From positions 1,054,001 through 1,118,000 of the forward strand of contig CAVSIY010000006.1 of assembly GCA_963728165.1 (NCBI GenBank): a DNA stretch of 64,000 bases, given 5' to 3'. The notes beneath the pieces are model-generated. The model was not told the origin of the DNA. It was given only the letters and a program-made list of their open reading frames with translations, and did not search any database. A program made the translations under genes and the position numbers. Numbering within the stretch: the stretch's first letter is position 1; each line of letters opens with the position of its first letter. Shown piece by piece: positions 28,539 to 38,908 of this stretch. This stretch comes from Hyphomicrobium_A sp963728165 (GTDB lineage Bacteria; Pseudomonadota; Alphaproteobacteria; Rhizobiales; Hyphomicrobiaceae).

Positions 28539-28999
28539 CGTCCGTCGCCGCAGACGACCGTACGAACCTGACAGGTCCGGTGCGCGCGCGAATCTGAGTT
28601 GCAGCGCTCCAGTGCCGAGCGCTTTGCGTCTGCCCGCGCGACGCCGCCGCCCGCATAGGTGACCTTGAGATCCTTCGCCGTGCGGAAGGACGCGATCGCT
28701 GCGCACAGCTCCTCGCGGAAGCTGACGACCTGGCACTCGCCGCGGCGGAACTTGGCGCAAGCAGCGAGCACCTGCGTCTGGGCCTCTCCCGTGGAGCCGC
28801 GCTTCCATACGGCCGAGAACGAGCCGTCCGCGGTGAAGGCGATGGCGCCGAATTGAGGTGGGGGCGATTGCCCTGCCTGTGGGGGCGTCAGATCGAGCGA
28901 TTGCGCCAGCAATGCGGCGCTGGGCAGCATAAAGACGGCGGCTGCGAGCCATCGCAGGCGTGCGCAGCGGGGGGGCGGCAGGGGGTGGATGGGACGCAT
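28535..28999 (-). CDS. exported DUF4189 protein
   Basis: A 154-residue protein with an N-terminal signal segment (about 14-33) and a DUF4189-type domain: FGAIAFTADG near the start, then a regular series of cysteines (AACAKFRRGEC, ELCAAIASF, ALERCNS, RTCQVRTVVC) that probably form disulphides. DUF4189 proteins are exported and of unknown function. The gene overlaps the convergent dehydrogenase gene at the stop codons. Confidence 0.8.
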   Translation of the reverse strand: MRPIHPLPPPRCARLRWLAAAVFMLPSAALLAQSLDLTPPQAGQSPPPQFGAIAFTADGSFSAVWKRGSTGEAQTQVLAACAKFRRGECQVVSFREELCAAIASFRTAKDLKVTYAGGGVARADAKRSALERCNSDSRAHRTCQVRTVVCGDGR

Positions 29000-29056
29000 G
29001 GGTGCCGTGCTATGGCATGGAAGCCCGCGCGGCCTGCGATGCGGCGCGTATGATGG

Positions 29057-29908
29057 TTACGCCGCGCATGCGGGGCCCGACTTGGCCTGCACGTGGAGCG
29101 ACAGGTCCTTGATCGTAGGGCTGCGGCCGGTGAGCGGGTTCTCCGGGTCCCAGGCGACGTTCAGCGTCTCGAAGCGGCTACCAAGCCCATCATAGATCAA
29201 GAGGCGGCCGGCGAGGCTCGTGCCGGCATCGATGAGCTCCTTTAAGACCTCGGTCGCCTGCAGCGTGCCCACGACCCCGACGACCGATCCGAGCACGCCC
29301 ACCTCGGCGCAGTTGGGCACCGTCCCGGGCGGCGGCGCCTCCGGGAACAGGCAGCGGTAGGTCGGATAGGGCGTGCCGTCGGCTGTTGTCTCGTGCGGCT
29401 TGAAGGTGGAGACGTAGCCGTCGAAGGGGCCGACGGCCGCGAACACCAACGGGCGCTTGGCAAGATAGCAGGCGTCGGACACGAGATAGCGGGTTTCGGC
29501 GTTGTCGGAGCCGTCCGCCACGATGTCGTAGCGCTGGATGATCTCAAGCGCGTTGGCGGCGTCGAGCCGCGCCTCGATCGCCTCGACCGTGACATGGGGG
29601 TTGAGGCGCCCGACCGTGTCGCGCGCGCTCGCCGTCTTGGGCATGCCCACGGCGCCCGTGTCGTGCGCGATCTGGCGCTGCAGGTTGTCGAGCGAGACGC
29701 GGTCGTCGTCGATGACGCCGATGGTGCCGACACCCGCTGCTGCGAGGTACATGATGAGCGGCGATCCGAGCCCACCGGCCCCGACGACGAGGACGCGGGC
29801 GGCCTTGAGCTTTCGCTGCCCCTGGCCGCCGACCTCCTTCAACACCAGGTGGCGCTTGTAGCGCTCGATCTCCTCGGCCGAGAGGTTGTTGGGCTTGTCT
29901 TGCTGCAT
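29057..29908 (-). CDS. MoeB/ThiF-family adenylyltransferase
   Basis: A 283-residue E1-like enzyme that adenylates the C-terminal glycine of a sulphur-carrier protein (MoaD for molybdopterin, ThiS for thiamine). The nucleotide loop is GAGGLGSP (43-50), followed by IDDDRVSLDNLQRQI; a cysteine lies in TYRCLFPE. There is no rhodanese domain and the usual two CxxC zinc pairs are not evident near the C-terminus. Which carrier it serves cannot be decided, because neither moaD nor thiS is nearby. MoeB is the most likely assignment. Confidence 0.88.
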   Translation of the reverse strand: MQQDKPNNLSAEEIERYKRHLVLKEVGGQGQRKLKAARVLVVGAGGLGSPLIMYLAAAGVGTIGVIDDDRVSLDNLQRQIAHDTGAVGMPKTASARDTVGRLNPHVTVEAIEARLDAANALEIIQRYDIVADGSDNAETRYLVSDACYLAKRPLVFAAVGPFDGYVSTFKPHETTADGTPYPTYRCLFPEAPPPGTVPNCAEVGVLGSVVGVVGTLQATEVLKELIDAGTSLAGRLLIYDGLGSRFETLNVAWDPENPLTGRSPTIKDLSLHVQAKSGPACAA

Positions 29909-29992
29909 CTGGGCGAGACTACGCCCTCCGGGCGCACGCCGTCTAGGAGCCGCGCCGCCGCGAGGGCGGCGCGACGTTGGTGCCCGTTAATG

Positions 29993-31063
29993 CTATTTCG
30001 CCAGGTAGTTGCGGTGGACCCAGGCGCCGTCGCCGCGGCGCGCCTCGACGAACAGCGCCTTGTCGGCGTCGCGGATCTCCTGGCGCGACAGGTCGCTCAC
30101 GACCTCCTCCTGCGCGCTGCCGCTCTCGGCGGCCGCCAGGAAGTGGTCGACGGCCTCCACGTTCGGGGGCGCCGCCGGCTTGTCTGTGCGCGCGCCGATC
30201 GCCTCGGTGACCGCCGCCGCCAAGAGCTTCGGCCACATTTTGCGGAAGAGCGCGTTGGAGGGATAGACGTCGGCGGTGCTGACGGTGCCGTCGATGGCGA
30301 CGGCATAGCCGACGATGTCGTCGGCTTGCGTCCCGAGGCTTTCGAGCGCCGTCATGTAGCCGGCACGCGCCTCCTTCAGCTTCTCGTTCTCGAGCGAGAG
30401 CTGCAGGCTCGTTGCCGAGCGCGGAGAGGCGACGGGGGCGCTCAGCTCGTCCGATAGCCGCGTCTGGGTCGCTGCGACCGAATTCCACACTTTCTGCTGA
30501 CGCGAGTAGACGCCGCCCCCCGCCATCTCGCCGGCAATGCGTGGCTCTCCCGCCGTGTAAGAAGGCGGCGACACCGGCATCGGGGCGCGCATCGCAAGCT
30601 TGGCCTCGCGTGAGGGCAGCGCCTCCGTCGTGCTGGAGAACGCGGCGGCGCTTTCGGCGCCGCGCGCCGACCAGCGGCCGTGCTCGACGCAGAAGGCTGA
30701 AAGCGAAACCTCGCCGGATTTGGGCGGCAGTATGAAGCTCATGGCGAGCACCCGGTCCTGGCGCCCGCCTTTCACGATGTCGCCGGACTGGATGAAGACG
30801 TCCTCATCGCCGGTGTTCTCGATCTTGAGCTCGTTGACGGTGCCCGTCTCCAGGACGCGCACGCTGCCGTTGCCGAGCGCTTCCTGCAGGGTCAGCGGCA
30901 CGGGACCTTGCGTGCTTGGTCCGTGAATGAAATAGACGGCGAGGTTCTCGTGGGCGTGGGGGCCGGAGACGCGCGTCTTGGTGTCGGCGAGGGCAGAGCG
31001 CGGCGCCGCGGCGGCGAAACTCAAGACCGCAAGCCCCGCCGCAGCGAGAGAAAATATTTGCAT
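29993..31063 (-). CDS. exported DUF6569 (ARPP-1-like) protein
   Basis: A 356-residue protein with a signal peptide (1-26). The core matches the ARPP-1/DUF6569 pattern: ENLAVYFIHG, then EDVFIQSGDIVKGGRQDRVL, LPPKSGEVSLSAFCVEHGRW, VWNSVAATQ, and a late VGYAVAIDGTVSTADVY with a HxNY end. The family is widespread; no biochemical function is established. The gene is alone between the moeB-like gene and cysK. Confidence 0.85.
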   Translation of the reverse strand: MQIFSLAAAGLAVLSFAAAAPRSALADTKTRVSGPHAHENLAVYFIHGPSTQGPVPLTLQEALGNGSVRVLETGTVNELKIENTGDEDVFIQSGDIVKGGRQDRVLAMSFILPPKSGEVSLSAFCVEHGRWSARGAESAAAFSSTTEALPSREAKLAMRAPMPVSPPSYTAGEPRIAGEMAGGGVYSRQQKVWNSVAATQTRLSDELSAPVASPRSATSLQLSLENEKLKEARAGYMTALESLGTQADDIVGYAVAIDGTVSTADVYPSNALFRKMWPKLLAAAVTEAIGARTDKPAAPPNVEAVDHFLAAAESGSAQEEVVSDLSRQEIRDADKALFVEARRGDGAWVHRNYLAK

Positions 31064-31201
31064 GACAACTCCCTTTCCGGATGAAGCCAGAAGAGAGTTG
31101 CCGTCTTACGCGCGGTTTGCGGCCCGACCTCGGTCGTCTCGTGGCGGCTTGGCGGGATTGCCGTGGCCCAATCGTGGCGGCGCTCGTATCCGATTCGAAG
31201 C

Positions 31202-32209
<1,008 letters not shown>

Positions 32210-32333
32210 CGCAAAGTGTCCATGTGTCGCCGGCTGCGGCATGAGGGGAGGAGAATGTTTCTCGCCGCTATCGCTGCAGCGCTCAAGCGCACGTTGGCGG
32301 ATTGCCGTGCGCTGTCAAGCAGGACGGGCGGTT

Positions 32334-32912
32334 TCAGCGCTTTGCGGCGCGCCCGCTCTGCGAACGGGATTTCGCCGGAGCGGGACGCCGTGGCATGCCT
32401 TTCTTTTTTTCCTGCGGCATCTTCGTCTGGGCGGCGTCGGACTTACCGGTTGAGCCGAAGCCGCCGTCGCCGCGCTTGGTGCTGCTGAGCTCGGTCACCT
32501 CGACGAGCTCGGCGCGGGCCACCGGGAGCACGACGAGCTGGGCGATGCGCTCGCCGCGGCGGATCTCGAAGGGCGCATGCCCCAGGTTCGCCAATACAAC
32601 CCCCACCTCGCCGCGGTAGTCGCTGTCGATGGTGCCGGGGCTGTTCAAGACCGTGATGCCGTAGTTGAGGGCGAGGCCGGAGCGCGGACGCACCTGTGCC
32701 TCATAGCCCGCGGGCAGCTCCAGGACGAGGCCAGTGGGGACGAGGGCGCGGGCGCCCGGGGCCAGGGTCAGCGGGTGCTGGGTGTCGAGGGCGGCGACGA
32801 GGTCGAGGCCGGCAGCGCCTTTGGACTGGTACGCCGGCAGCGGCAGACCCACTGCGTGCGGGAGGCGGAAGACGCGCACGCGTGTGCGCCCTTGTGCGCG
32901 CGTCGCTGTCAT
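32334..32912 (-). CDS. dut: dUTPase with basic C-terminal extension
   Basis: A 192-residue deoxyuridine triphosphatase, hydrolysing dUTP to dUMP and pyrophosphate. All five motifs are present: AAGLDL, RSGLA, GTIDSDYRGE, RGERIAQ and GGFGSTG. The fifth motif normally ends the protein; here about 40 residues rich in Lys, Arg, Pro and Ser follow. Its ATG overlaps the coaBC stop by four bases, so the two are coupled. Confidence 0.95.
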   Translation of the reverse strand: MTATRAQGRTRVRVFRLPHAVGLPLPAYQSKGAAGLDLVAALDTQHPLTLAPGARALVPTGLVLELPAGYEAQVRPRSGLALNYGITVLNSPGTIDSDYRGEVGVVLANLGHAPFEIRRGERIAQLVVLPVARAELVEVTELSSTKRGDGGFGSTGKSDAAQTKMPQEKKKGMPRRPAPAKSRSQSGRAAKR

Positions 32913-34210
32913 TCGGCCGCCGCCGTGCGCGTGCGCAGATGCTCGGCTGCGCGCAGCATGAGCCGCTCGGCGACCGCCTCCTTGCTCATGGAGGGCCAAT
33001 CCTCCACCCCCTTGTCGGTGACGAGGTGCACGGTGTTGCTGTCGCCGCCGAAGACGCCGCTCTCAGGCGACACGTCGTTGCCGACCATCCAATCTGCCCC
33101 TTTGGCCTTGCGCTTGCTTTCGGCAGAGGCCGCGGCATCGCCCGTCTCGGCGGCAAAGCCGATGACGAGGCCGGGTCTCTGCGCCCCCGGCTTGGCGATG
33201 GTGGCGAGGATGTCGGGGTTCTCGACGAGCTCGAGGGCGGGCGCTCGCCCCGTCTTCTTGATCTTCTCGCCCGGTGCGCTGGCGAGGCGCCAGTCTGCGA
33301 CCGCAGCTGCGAATACGCCGACGTCGGCCGGCAAGCTGTTCTCCACCGCCTGCAGCATCTCTTTTGCCGTCTCGACATGGATGACGTGCACGCCGGCCGG
33401 ATCGGGCAGAGCAACGGGACCTGCAACGAGCGTCACACGCGCACCGAACGCGGCGGCGGCCTTGGCGATGGCATGGCCCTGCTTTCCCGACGAGCGGTTG
33501 GCGATGAAGCGCACGGGATCGATCGGCTCGTGCGTGGGCCCGCTGGTCACGAGCACATGCCGGCCGGCGAGCGGGCGCCCGGTGCGCAGCAGCGTGACCG
33601 AGCGCTGCTCGGCCAAGACCTTGCGCGCCGCAGCAATGATCTCCGCCACCTCGGCGAGCCGACCCGGGCCCGCCTCGTCGCGCTCGGCCATCTCGCCGGT
33701 GTTGGGGCCGACGAAGTGGATGCCATCGGCCTCGAGCTGGCTGACGTTGCGGCGCGTCGCCGGGTGGAGCCACATGCGCGGGTTCATGGCGGGTGCGACC
33801 AGAACCGGCTTGTCCGTTGCCAGGAGCACGGTGGAGGCGAGATCGTTCGCATGTCCGCCCGCCATCTTGGCGAGAAGGTCGGCGGTCGCCGGTGCAACGA
33901 TGATGAGATCGGCTTCGCGCGACAGGCGGATGTGCCCGATCTCGTGCTCGTCGCTCAAATCGAAGAGATCGGTGAAGGCCTTCTCGTTGGTCAGCGCCGC
34001 CACCGAGAGCGGCGTGACGAACTGCGTGGCCGCCCGGGTCAGCACGGCGCGCACACTGGCACCCTCCTCCCGCAGCCGCCGGATGAGATCGAGACACTTG
34101 TAGGCGGCAATGCCGCCGCCGATGACGAGCAGGATGCGCCGTTGCTTCACGTAGAGCTTGCCAATTCGCCAATGCCGCGGGACGAGACTAGCACAGGTTG
34201 CGGTCCCCAT
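32909..34210 (-). CDS. coaBC: phosphopantothenoylcysteine decarboxylase/synthetase
   Basis: A bifunctional coenzyme A enzyme of about 433 residues. The CoaC flavin domain has ILLVIGGGIAAYKCLDLIRRL, VAPATADLLAKMAGG and the PAMNPRMW substrate clamp. The CoaB domain has LVTSGPTHEPIDPVRFI then NRSSGKQG, AAVADWR, and a late KGADWMVGNDV. CoaB joins cysteine to phosphopantothenate; CoaC decarboxylates the product. The start is uncertain: no good site precedes the ATG, and the GTG at 34150, closer to the conserved ILLVIGGG, is the alternative. It is upstream of and overlaps dut. Confidence 0.94.
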   Translation of the reverse strand: MGTATCASLVPRHWRIGKLYVKQRRILLVIGGGIAAYKCLDLIRRLREEGASVRAVLTRAATQFVTPLSVAALTNEKAFTDLFDLSDEHEIGHIRLSREADLIIVAPATADLLAKMAGGHANDLASTVLLATDKPVLVAPAMNPRMWLHPATRRNVSQLEADGIHFVGPNTGEMAERDEAGPGRLAEVAEIIAAARKVLAEQRSVTLLRTGRPLAGRHVLVTSGPTHEPIDPVRFIANRSSGKQGHAIAKAAAAFGARVTLVAGPVALPDPAGVHVIHVETAKEMLQAVENSLPADVGVFAAAVADWRLASAPGEKIKKTGRAPALELVENPDILATIAKPGAQRPGLVIGFAAETGDAAASAESKRKAKGADWMVGNDVSPESGVFGGDSNTVHLVTDKGVEDWPSMSKEAVAERLMLRAAEHLRTRTAAAE

Positions 34211-34369
34211 GGGTTAAGCGCCACATAAGTGGGCGCTCAAGGGCTTGGGGCCCCGCAGCGCTCAGGCGGGCCCGCCTCATTTGCGCTCAACGGGTCCCCT
34301 AATTCTTGGCAGGATATGCTCGCTTAGTTCAAGATGCGGGGCGCGCGCAGGCGCCCTTCGGCTACGACA

Positions 34370-35017
34370 ATGATCAGAGCCTCGATTTGCATCGCAGCGG
34401 CAGTCGGACTGCTCGCGTTTAGCAGCGCCGCAGGCATTGCCGCGGTCGGCGACCCGATGCGCGACTGCCTGAGCGATGACAACGGCCGGCGCATCTCCGG
34501 CTGCTCGGCGCTGATCGAGGACCCCGGGCTCCCGCCTTCGCAGAAGAGCTTCGCCTACGGCATGCGCGCGCTCGCCTACTCGCTCAACGGCTTCTTCGAC
34601 AAGGCGCTCGCCGACTATGACAAGGCCATCGACCTCAACCCCGACTACGCGGTCGCGCTCAACAACAGGGCCTGGGTCTATTTCAAGCTCGGTCGCGGCT
34701 CGGAGGGCAGCGGCGACGTGGAGCGGGCGCTGCAACTCGCGCCCGGCAGCCCCTATGCGCTCGACACCCGCGCCCACATCCGCCAAGCCGAAGGCGACGT
34801 CGAGGCCGCGCTCGCCGACTACGAGCACGCCATGCGCAATGGCGGCGACCGCATGGTCAGGCTCTACCAGTGCGGGTTGCGCGCGCAGGGCCTTTACTTC
34901 GGGATGATCGACGGCGTCCGCTCCAGCGCCGTCAGCCGGGCGCTGCGCGCCTGCGTCGGCAACGTCGCTTGCGATCCTTTGCCGGCAGACGAGGAGTGCA
35001 AGCCGTCGGTGTCCTAA
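34370..35017 (+). CDS. exported tetratricopeptide-repeat protein
   Basis: A 215-residue protein with signal peptide (1-24) followed by about three TPR units (SFAYGMRALAYSLNGFFDKA, then YAVALNNRAWVYFKLGRG and PYALDTRAHIRQAEGD). The C-terminus has LYQCGLRAQGLYFGMIDG and CDPLPADEEC, a signature of many rhizobial periplasmic TPR proteins. A protein-protein interaction role is assumed. Confidence 0.82.
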   Translation: MIRASICIAAAVGLLAFSSAAGIAAVGDPMRDCLSDDNGRRISGCSALIEDPGLPPSQKSFAYGMRALAYSLNGFFDKALADYDKAIDLNPDYAVALNNRAWVYFKLGRGSEGSGDVERALQLAPGSPYALDTRAHIRQAEGDVEAALADYEHAMRNGGDRMVRLYQCGLRAQGLYFGMIDGVRSSAVSRALRACVGNVACDPLPADEECKPSVS

Positions 35018-35385
35018 TCGGCCCCCAGTAGAACCCTCGTAAATCGCTGCACTGCATCAAGAAAATGCGCACGAGTTTGCTTGACGCTCAGCTGCCGCTC
35101 GCACATTGTGCCCGGGCCGACGAATCATGGACCGATCCGCCGGCCTGGAAAAAAAACGAACACGGTCCAAGTCTAGGGAGAAGATCCCAGGCGGGGGGAT
35201 GCCGCGCGTATCACCCCGCCTACTCCACCCGAGCTTCCAATGACCGTTGCCGCCGTAGCGCGCGCTTGCGCGCCGGGCTGCGGTCTGCCACGCGCATGTC
35301 GCAAAACTCGGAAAGCTTGATCGTTTGAGAGATGCGCGGCAGTGTCCGCGGTCTCGATCGCTTTGGGGGAACGGGGGGAGCCGCA
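35018..35385. other. intergenic region, imperfect inverted repeat only
   Basis: A 368-base gap before the symporter operon. An imperfect dyad at 35190-35220 (GGCGGGG with CCCCGCC) could end the TPR transcript; there is also a short A-run at 35151-35158. No coding region or clear promoter was found. Confidence 0.4.
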
Positions 35386-35643
35386 GTGGCGTCAAACGCT
35401 CATCGGTCCGACGGCGCGGAGCCGCCCGGCCGGGCACGCCGCTTTCCCTATCTCGCGCTCCTGGCGTGGCTGTTTTTCGTGCTCGTCGTTCCACGCCTGG
35501 TTCAGTCGCTCAACGTCGTCGACGTGCTCGCCTTCCCGCTCGGCTTCTTCATGGCGGCGCAGGGCTCGTTCATCGCTTTGCTCCTCATTGCGGTTCTGTC
35601 GGCGCGCCGCCAGGACCGGATTGCTGCGGCCGAAGACCGATAG
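35386..35643 (+). CDS. DUF4212 symporter small subunit
   Basis: An 85-residue membrane protein with two helices (LLAWLFFVLVVPRLV and FPLGFFMAAQGSFIALLLI) typical of DUF4212, the small partner of VC_2705-type sodium:solute symporters. The GTG behind a GGGGGGAG site was chosen because it gives the usual family length; an ATG 18 codons upstream is possible. It precedes the large subunit gene by 12 bases. Confidence 0.8.
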   Translation: MASNAHRSDGAEPPGRARRFPYLALLAWLFFVLVVPRLVQSLNVVDVLAFPLGFFMAAQGSFIALLLIAVLSARRQDRIAAAEDR

Positions 35644-35655
35644 GGGACGGCCGCC

Positions 35656-37368
35656 ATGGCGCACGACGAGAGCAGCCTTGGGACGCAGACACCCGCCGTC
35701 GTGCGTGGACTGGCGCTGGCTGCCGACGCCATATCGGCGCCGTTCCTCCTCGGTCTCTGCGGCGCCGTCTTTGTCTGGGGCTACGACGGGCTCGCCTTCG
35801 GGCTCGGGCTTGGCGCGGGCCTCCTGCTGCTGCAGCTGCTCGTGGCGCCGCGGCTGCCGCAGATGCATGCCAGCTCGGTGCCCGAGTTCTTTGCCCTGCG
35901 CTTTGGAGGTACGGCGCCGCGCCTGGTCGCCGCTCTCGTCGTCGTGCTGTCGATGGCGACCTTGCTGGTGGCGCAGCTCATGGCGGCGGGCCTGGCGACG
36001 GCGCGCCTGCTGGGGCTCGAGGCGGCCACCGCCATCGCGGTGGCGGGCGGGGCGCTGTTTCTCTGTTTCCTCTTGCGAGGCTTCCTTGCGAAGACCTGGA
36101 TCGGTGCCCTGCTGTTTGCGCTGATGCTTCTGGCCTTGCTCGTGCCCGCGGTGCAGCTCTCGGCCGAATGGTACGGGCTGCCGGTGCCGCAGATCGCCTA
36201 TGCGAACGCGCTGTGGCAGATCCAGGGCCTGGAGGAGACGCTGCTCGAGCAGGATCTCGCCGATCCGGTCGTGATGAAGCCGCTGCTGACGCCCTTCGTG
36301 TCGTTCAATCCCCTCAACTTTCTGGGGCTGGTGCTCGGACTGGCGCTGGGGCTCGCCTCCTTGCCCAACGTGCTGTCGCGCCATTTCATGGTTGCAAGCG
36401 CACGCACTGCGCGCTGGTCGGCGGTGTGGGCGCTGCTGTTTGCCGTGCTGTTGCTGACGACGGCGCCGCCGCTCGCAGCCTACGCCAAGCTCGCGGTTCT
36501 GAAGCTCATTGCTGCGCACACCGAGCTTTCCCGACTGCCGGGGTGGATCTTCGCCTATGGCCGGCTCGGCCTGGCTGACGTTTGCGGAGTTGCGGCAACA
36601 GGCGCCGCCTCCGTCGCCAAGGCTTGCGCCGCGCTGCCCGACGCCAGCGCCGTCTTGCGCCTGCAGGACCTGACGCTCAGTCCCGACATGATCGCCCTTG
36701 CCGCACCGGAGATCACGAGCCAAGGCCCGGTGATGTTCGGGCTCATTGCGGCGGCGGTGCTCGCCGCGGCCTTGCTGACGGCCGACGGGCCGCTCATTGC
36801 GCTCATCGGGGCGCTGGGCTGTGACACGCAGGCTCGCTCTGTCCAATCCGGTCTTGCGCGCTCGGCCATCGCGGCCGGCGTCCTCATCGTTGCGGGCGTC
36901 GTCGCTGCGACCCGCCCCGGCTCGGTCCTCGAGGTCGCCACTTGGGCCTTCACGATCGCCGCCGCCGGGCTCTTCCCCGCGCTTGTCCTCGGCCTTTGGT
37001 GGCGGCGCGCCAGTGCGCCGGCGGCAACCGCCGCCATGCTCGCGGGCCTGATCGTGTGCCTTCACTATCTGCTGAGCACGCGCTACCTGGCGGTCGGCTT
37101 CTTCGAGACCTGGCAGTCGTTGTCCAGCGCCGGGCCGACCGCGCGCGAATTGTTCGGCGAGTTGAAGAACGCCTGGGTGACGGCTGCGCCCGGACCCGCC
37201 AAGGACGCGGCATGGATGGCGCTCGACGCGCACGCTCAAGGTCTCGCCAACTGGTGGGGCGTCAAGCCTCGCGCCACGATCCTGCTGGCGCTGCCCGCCG
37301 GGCTCGCCGTCATGATCTTAGTGTCGCTTCTCGCGCCGCAGCGGCAGACGGTGGAAACGGCCTCATAA
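35656..37368 (+). CDS. VC_2705-type sodium:solute symporter
   Basis: A 570-residue transporter of the SSS family with about 13 hydrophobic helices. The N-terminal helices fit the family (FLLGLCGAVFVWGYDGLAF, then SSVPEFFALRFGG with SVPEF as the usual signature), as does the paired DUF4212 subunit. The family is thought to import acetate or related organic acids with sodium; the substrate here is unknown. Organised with the small subunit and followed 25 bases later by glpD. Confidence 0.88.
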   Translation: MAHDESSLGTQTPAVVRGLALAADAISAPFLLGLCGAVFVWGYDGLAFGLGLGAGLLLLQLLVAPRLPQMHASSVPEFFALRFGGTAPRLVAALVVVLSMATLLVAQLMAAGLATARLLGLEAATAIAVAGGALFLCFLLRGFLAKTWIGALLFALMLLALLVPAVQLSAEWYGLPVPQIAYANALWQIQGLEETLLEQDLADPVVMKPLLTPFVSFNPLNFLGLVLGLALGLASLPNVLSRHFMVASARTARWSAVWALLFAVLLLTTAPPLAAYAKLAVLKLIAAHTELSRLPGWIFAYGRLGLADVCGVAATGAASVAKACAALPDASAVLRLQDLTLSPDMIALAAPEITSQGPVMFGLIAAAVLAAALLTADGPLIALIGALGCDTQARSVQSGLARSAIAAGVLIVAGVVAATRPGSVLEVATWAFTIAAAGLFPALVLGLWWRRASAPAATAAMLAGLIVCLHYLLSTRYLAVGFFETWQSLSSAGPTARELFGELKNAWVTAAPGPAKDAAWMALDAHAQGLANWWGVKPRATILLALPAGLAVMILVSLLAPQRQTVETAS

Positions 37369-37393
37369 CGGCTTGCGTGCTAGCTTTCGGGCC

Positions 37394-38887
37394 ATGACCT
37401 ACGATCTTGTCGTTGTCGGCGGCGGCATCAACGGCGTCGGCATCGCGGCGGACGCCGCCGGCCGTGGCCTTTCCGTGCTTCTGGCCGAGATGGGCGATCT
37501 GGGCAGCGGCACCTCCCAGGCGAGCTCCAAGCTCATCCACGGCGGCCTGCGCTACCTTGAGCATTTCGAGTTCAGGCTGGTGCGGGAAGCGCTGCAGGAG
37601 CGTGAGGTGCTGCTCGCCAACGCCGGGCACATCGTCTGGCCGCAGCGCTTCGTGCTGCCGCAGGCGCCGGGCGGACGCTCGGGCCTCATGCTGCGCGCCG
37701 GGCTCTTTCTCTATGATCACCTCGGCCACCGCCGCCGTATCCCCGCCTCCTCAGGCCTCGACCTCAATCGCGATCCCGCCGGCCTGCCGCTCAAGCCCGA
37801 GCTTGCCCGCGGCTTCGCCTACTGGGACTGCCGCGTCGATGATGCGCGCCTCGTCGTGCTCAACGCGCGCGCCGCCGCCGACCACGGCGCTGTGATCGAG
37901 ACGCGCACGCGGGTGGGGCGCATGAGCGCCGTTGACGGCCTATGGCGCATTATGCTTGAGGGGAAAGACGGCGTGCGTGAGGTCAGCGCGCGCGCACTGG
38001 TCAATGCCGCGGGCCCCTGGGTGCAGACGGTCGCCGACGAGGTCGATGCGGGCGTTGCCCCTGCGCGCGAGCCCGTACGCCTCGTCAAGGGCAGCCACAT
38101 CGTCGTGCCGCGGCTGCGCGGTGCCGAGGATGCCTACCTGTGCCAGAGCGCCGATAAGCGCGTCGTGTTCGCTATTCCCTACGAAGAGCACTTCACCCTG
38201 ATCGGGACGACCGACGTTCCCTATTCCGGCGACCCGGCCGCGGTGGCGATCAGCGCGGAGGAGGAGGACTACCTTCTCGATCTCATGCGCCGCTTCTTCT
38301 CCGATCCGCCCGCGCGCGCCGACATCGTATGGAGCTACGCCGGCGTGCGGCCGCTCTTCGACGACAGCGGGGGTGCTGATCCCTCCTCGGTGACGCGCGA
38401 CTATCGCTTCGAGCTCTCAGCCGAGGCGGGGCGGCCGCCGCTGCTCACCGTGCTCGGCGGAAAGCTCACCACCTACCGGCGCCTGGCGGAGCACGCGCTG
38501 CAGAAGCTTGGCCCCCACTTGGGGCCGATGGGGCCGGCGTGGACGGCGGCCACGCCGCTTCCCGGCGGCGATCTCGGCGACGGCGGCCTGCAGGGCTTCG
38601 AGGCCCGGCTTTGCCGGCGCCGGCCCGGCTTCGACCGGGCCTTCCTCGAGCGCCTTGCGCGCCGCTATGGAACGCTTGTCGACGAGGTGCTGGGAGAGGC
38701 GCGCTCCGCGGCCGACCTCGGGGCGTCGCTCGGCGCCGGCCTGACCGAGGGCGAGGTGCGCTATCTTGCCCAGAAAGAATGGGCGCGCGAGCCAGACGAT
38801 GTGCTGTGGCGGCGCACCAAGTGCGGGCTGCACATGAGGCCAGAGGAGCGCGCGGCCGCAGCCGCGCGGATCAAAGCTCTCTTGTGA
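37394..38887 (+). CDS. glpD: aerobic glycerol-3-phosphate dehydrogenase
   Basis: A 497-residue FAD enzyme of the inner membrane face that oxidises glycerol-3-phosphate to dihydroxyacetone phosphate and passes electrons to quinone. The FAD motif is DLVVVGGGINGVGIAADAAG; GTSQASSKLIHGGLRYLE and YAGVRPLF are family signatures. The chosen ATG starts directly before the FAD motif. No glpK, glpF or GlpR gene is adjacent; it follows the symporter operon closely and may be co-transcribed. Confidence 0.95.
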   Translation: MTYDLVVVGGGINGVGIAADAAGRGLSVLLAEMGDLGSGTSQASSKLIHGGLRYLEHFEFRLVREALQEREVLLANAGHIVWPQRFVLPQAPGGRSGLMLRAGLFLYDHLGHRRRIPASSGLDLNRDPAGLPLKPELARGFAYWDCRVDDARLVVLNARAAADHGAVIETRTRVGRMSAVDGLWRIMLEGKDGVREVSARALVNAAGPWVQTVADEVDAGVAPAREPVRLVKGSHIVVPRLRGAEDAYLCQSADKRVVFAIPYEEHFTLIGTTDVPYSGDPAAVAISAEEEDYLLDLMRRFFSDPPARADIVWSYAGVRPLFDDSGGADPSSVTRDYRFELSAEAGRPPLLTVLGGKLTTYRRLAEHALQKLGPHLGPMGPAWTAATPLPGGDLGDGGLQGFEARLCRRRPGFDRAFLERLARRYGTLVDEVLGEARSAADLGASLGAGLTEGEVRYLAQKEWAREPDDVLWRRTKCGLHMRPEERAAAAARIKALL

Positions 38888-38908
38888 AGGGAGGTCGGGC
38901 CGAAACGG

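Noticed and set aside
35392..37239. 615-codon open frame on the minus strand
   Set aside because: Shadow of the symporter genes; composition is His/Arg/Gln-rich as expected for antisense of a hydrophobic GC-rich gene, with no ribosome site.
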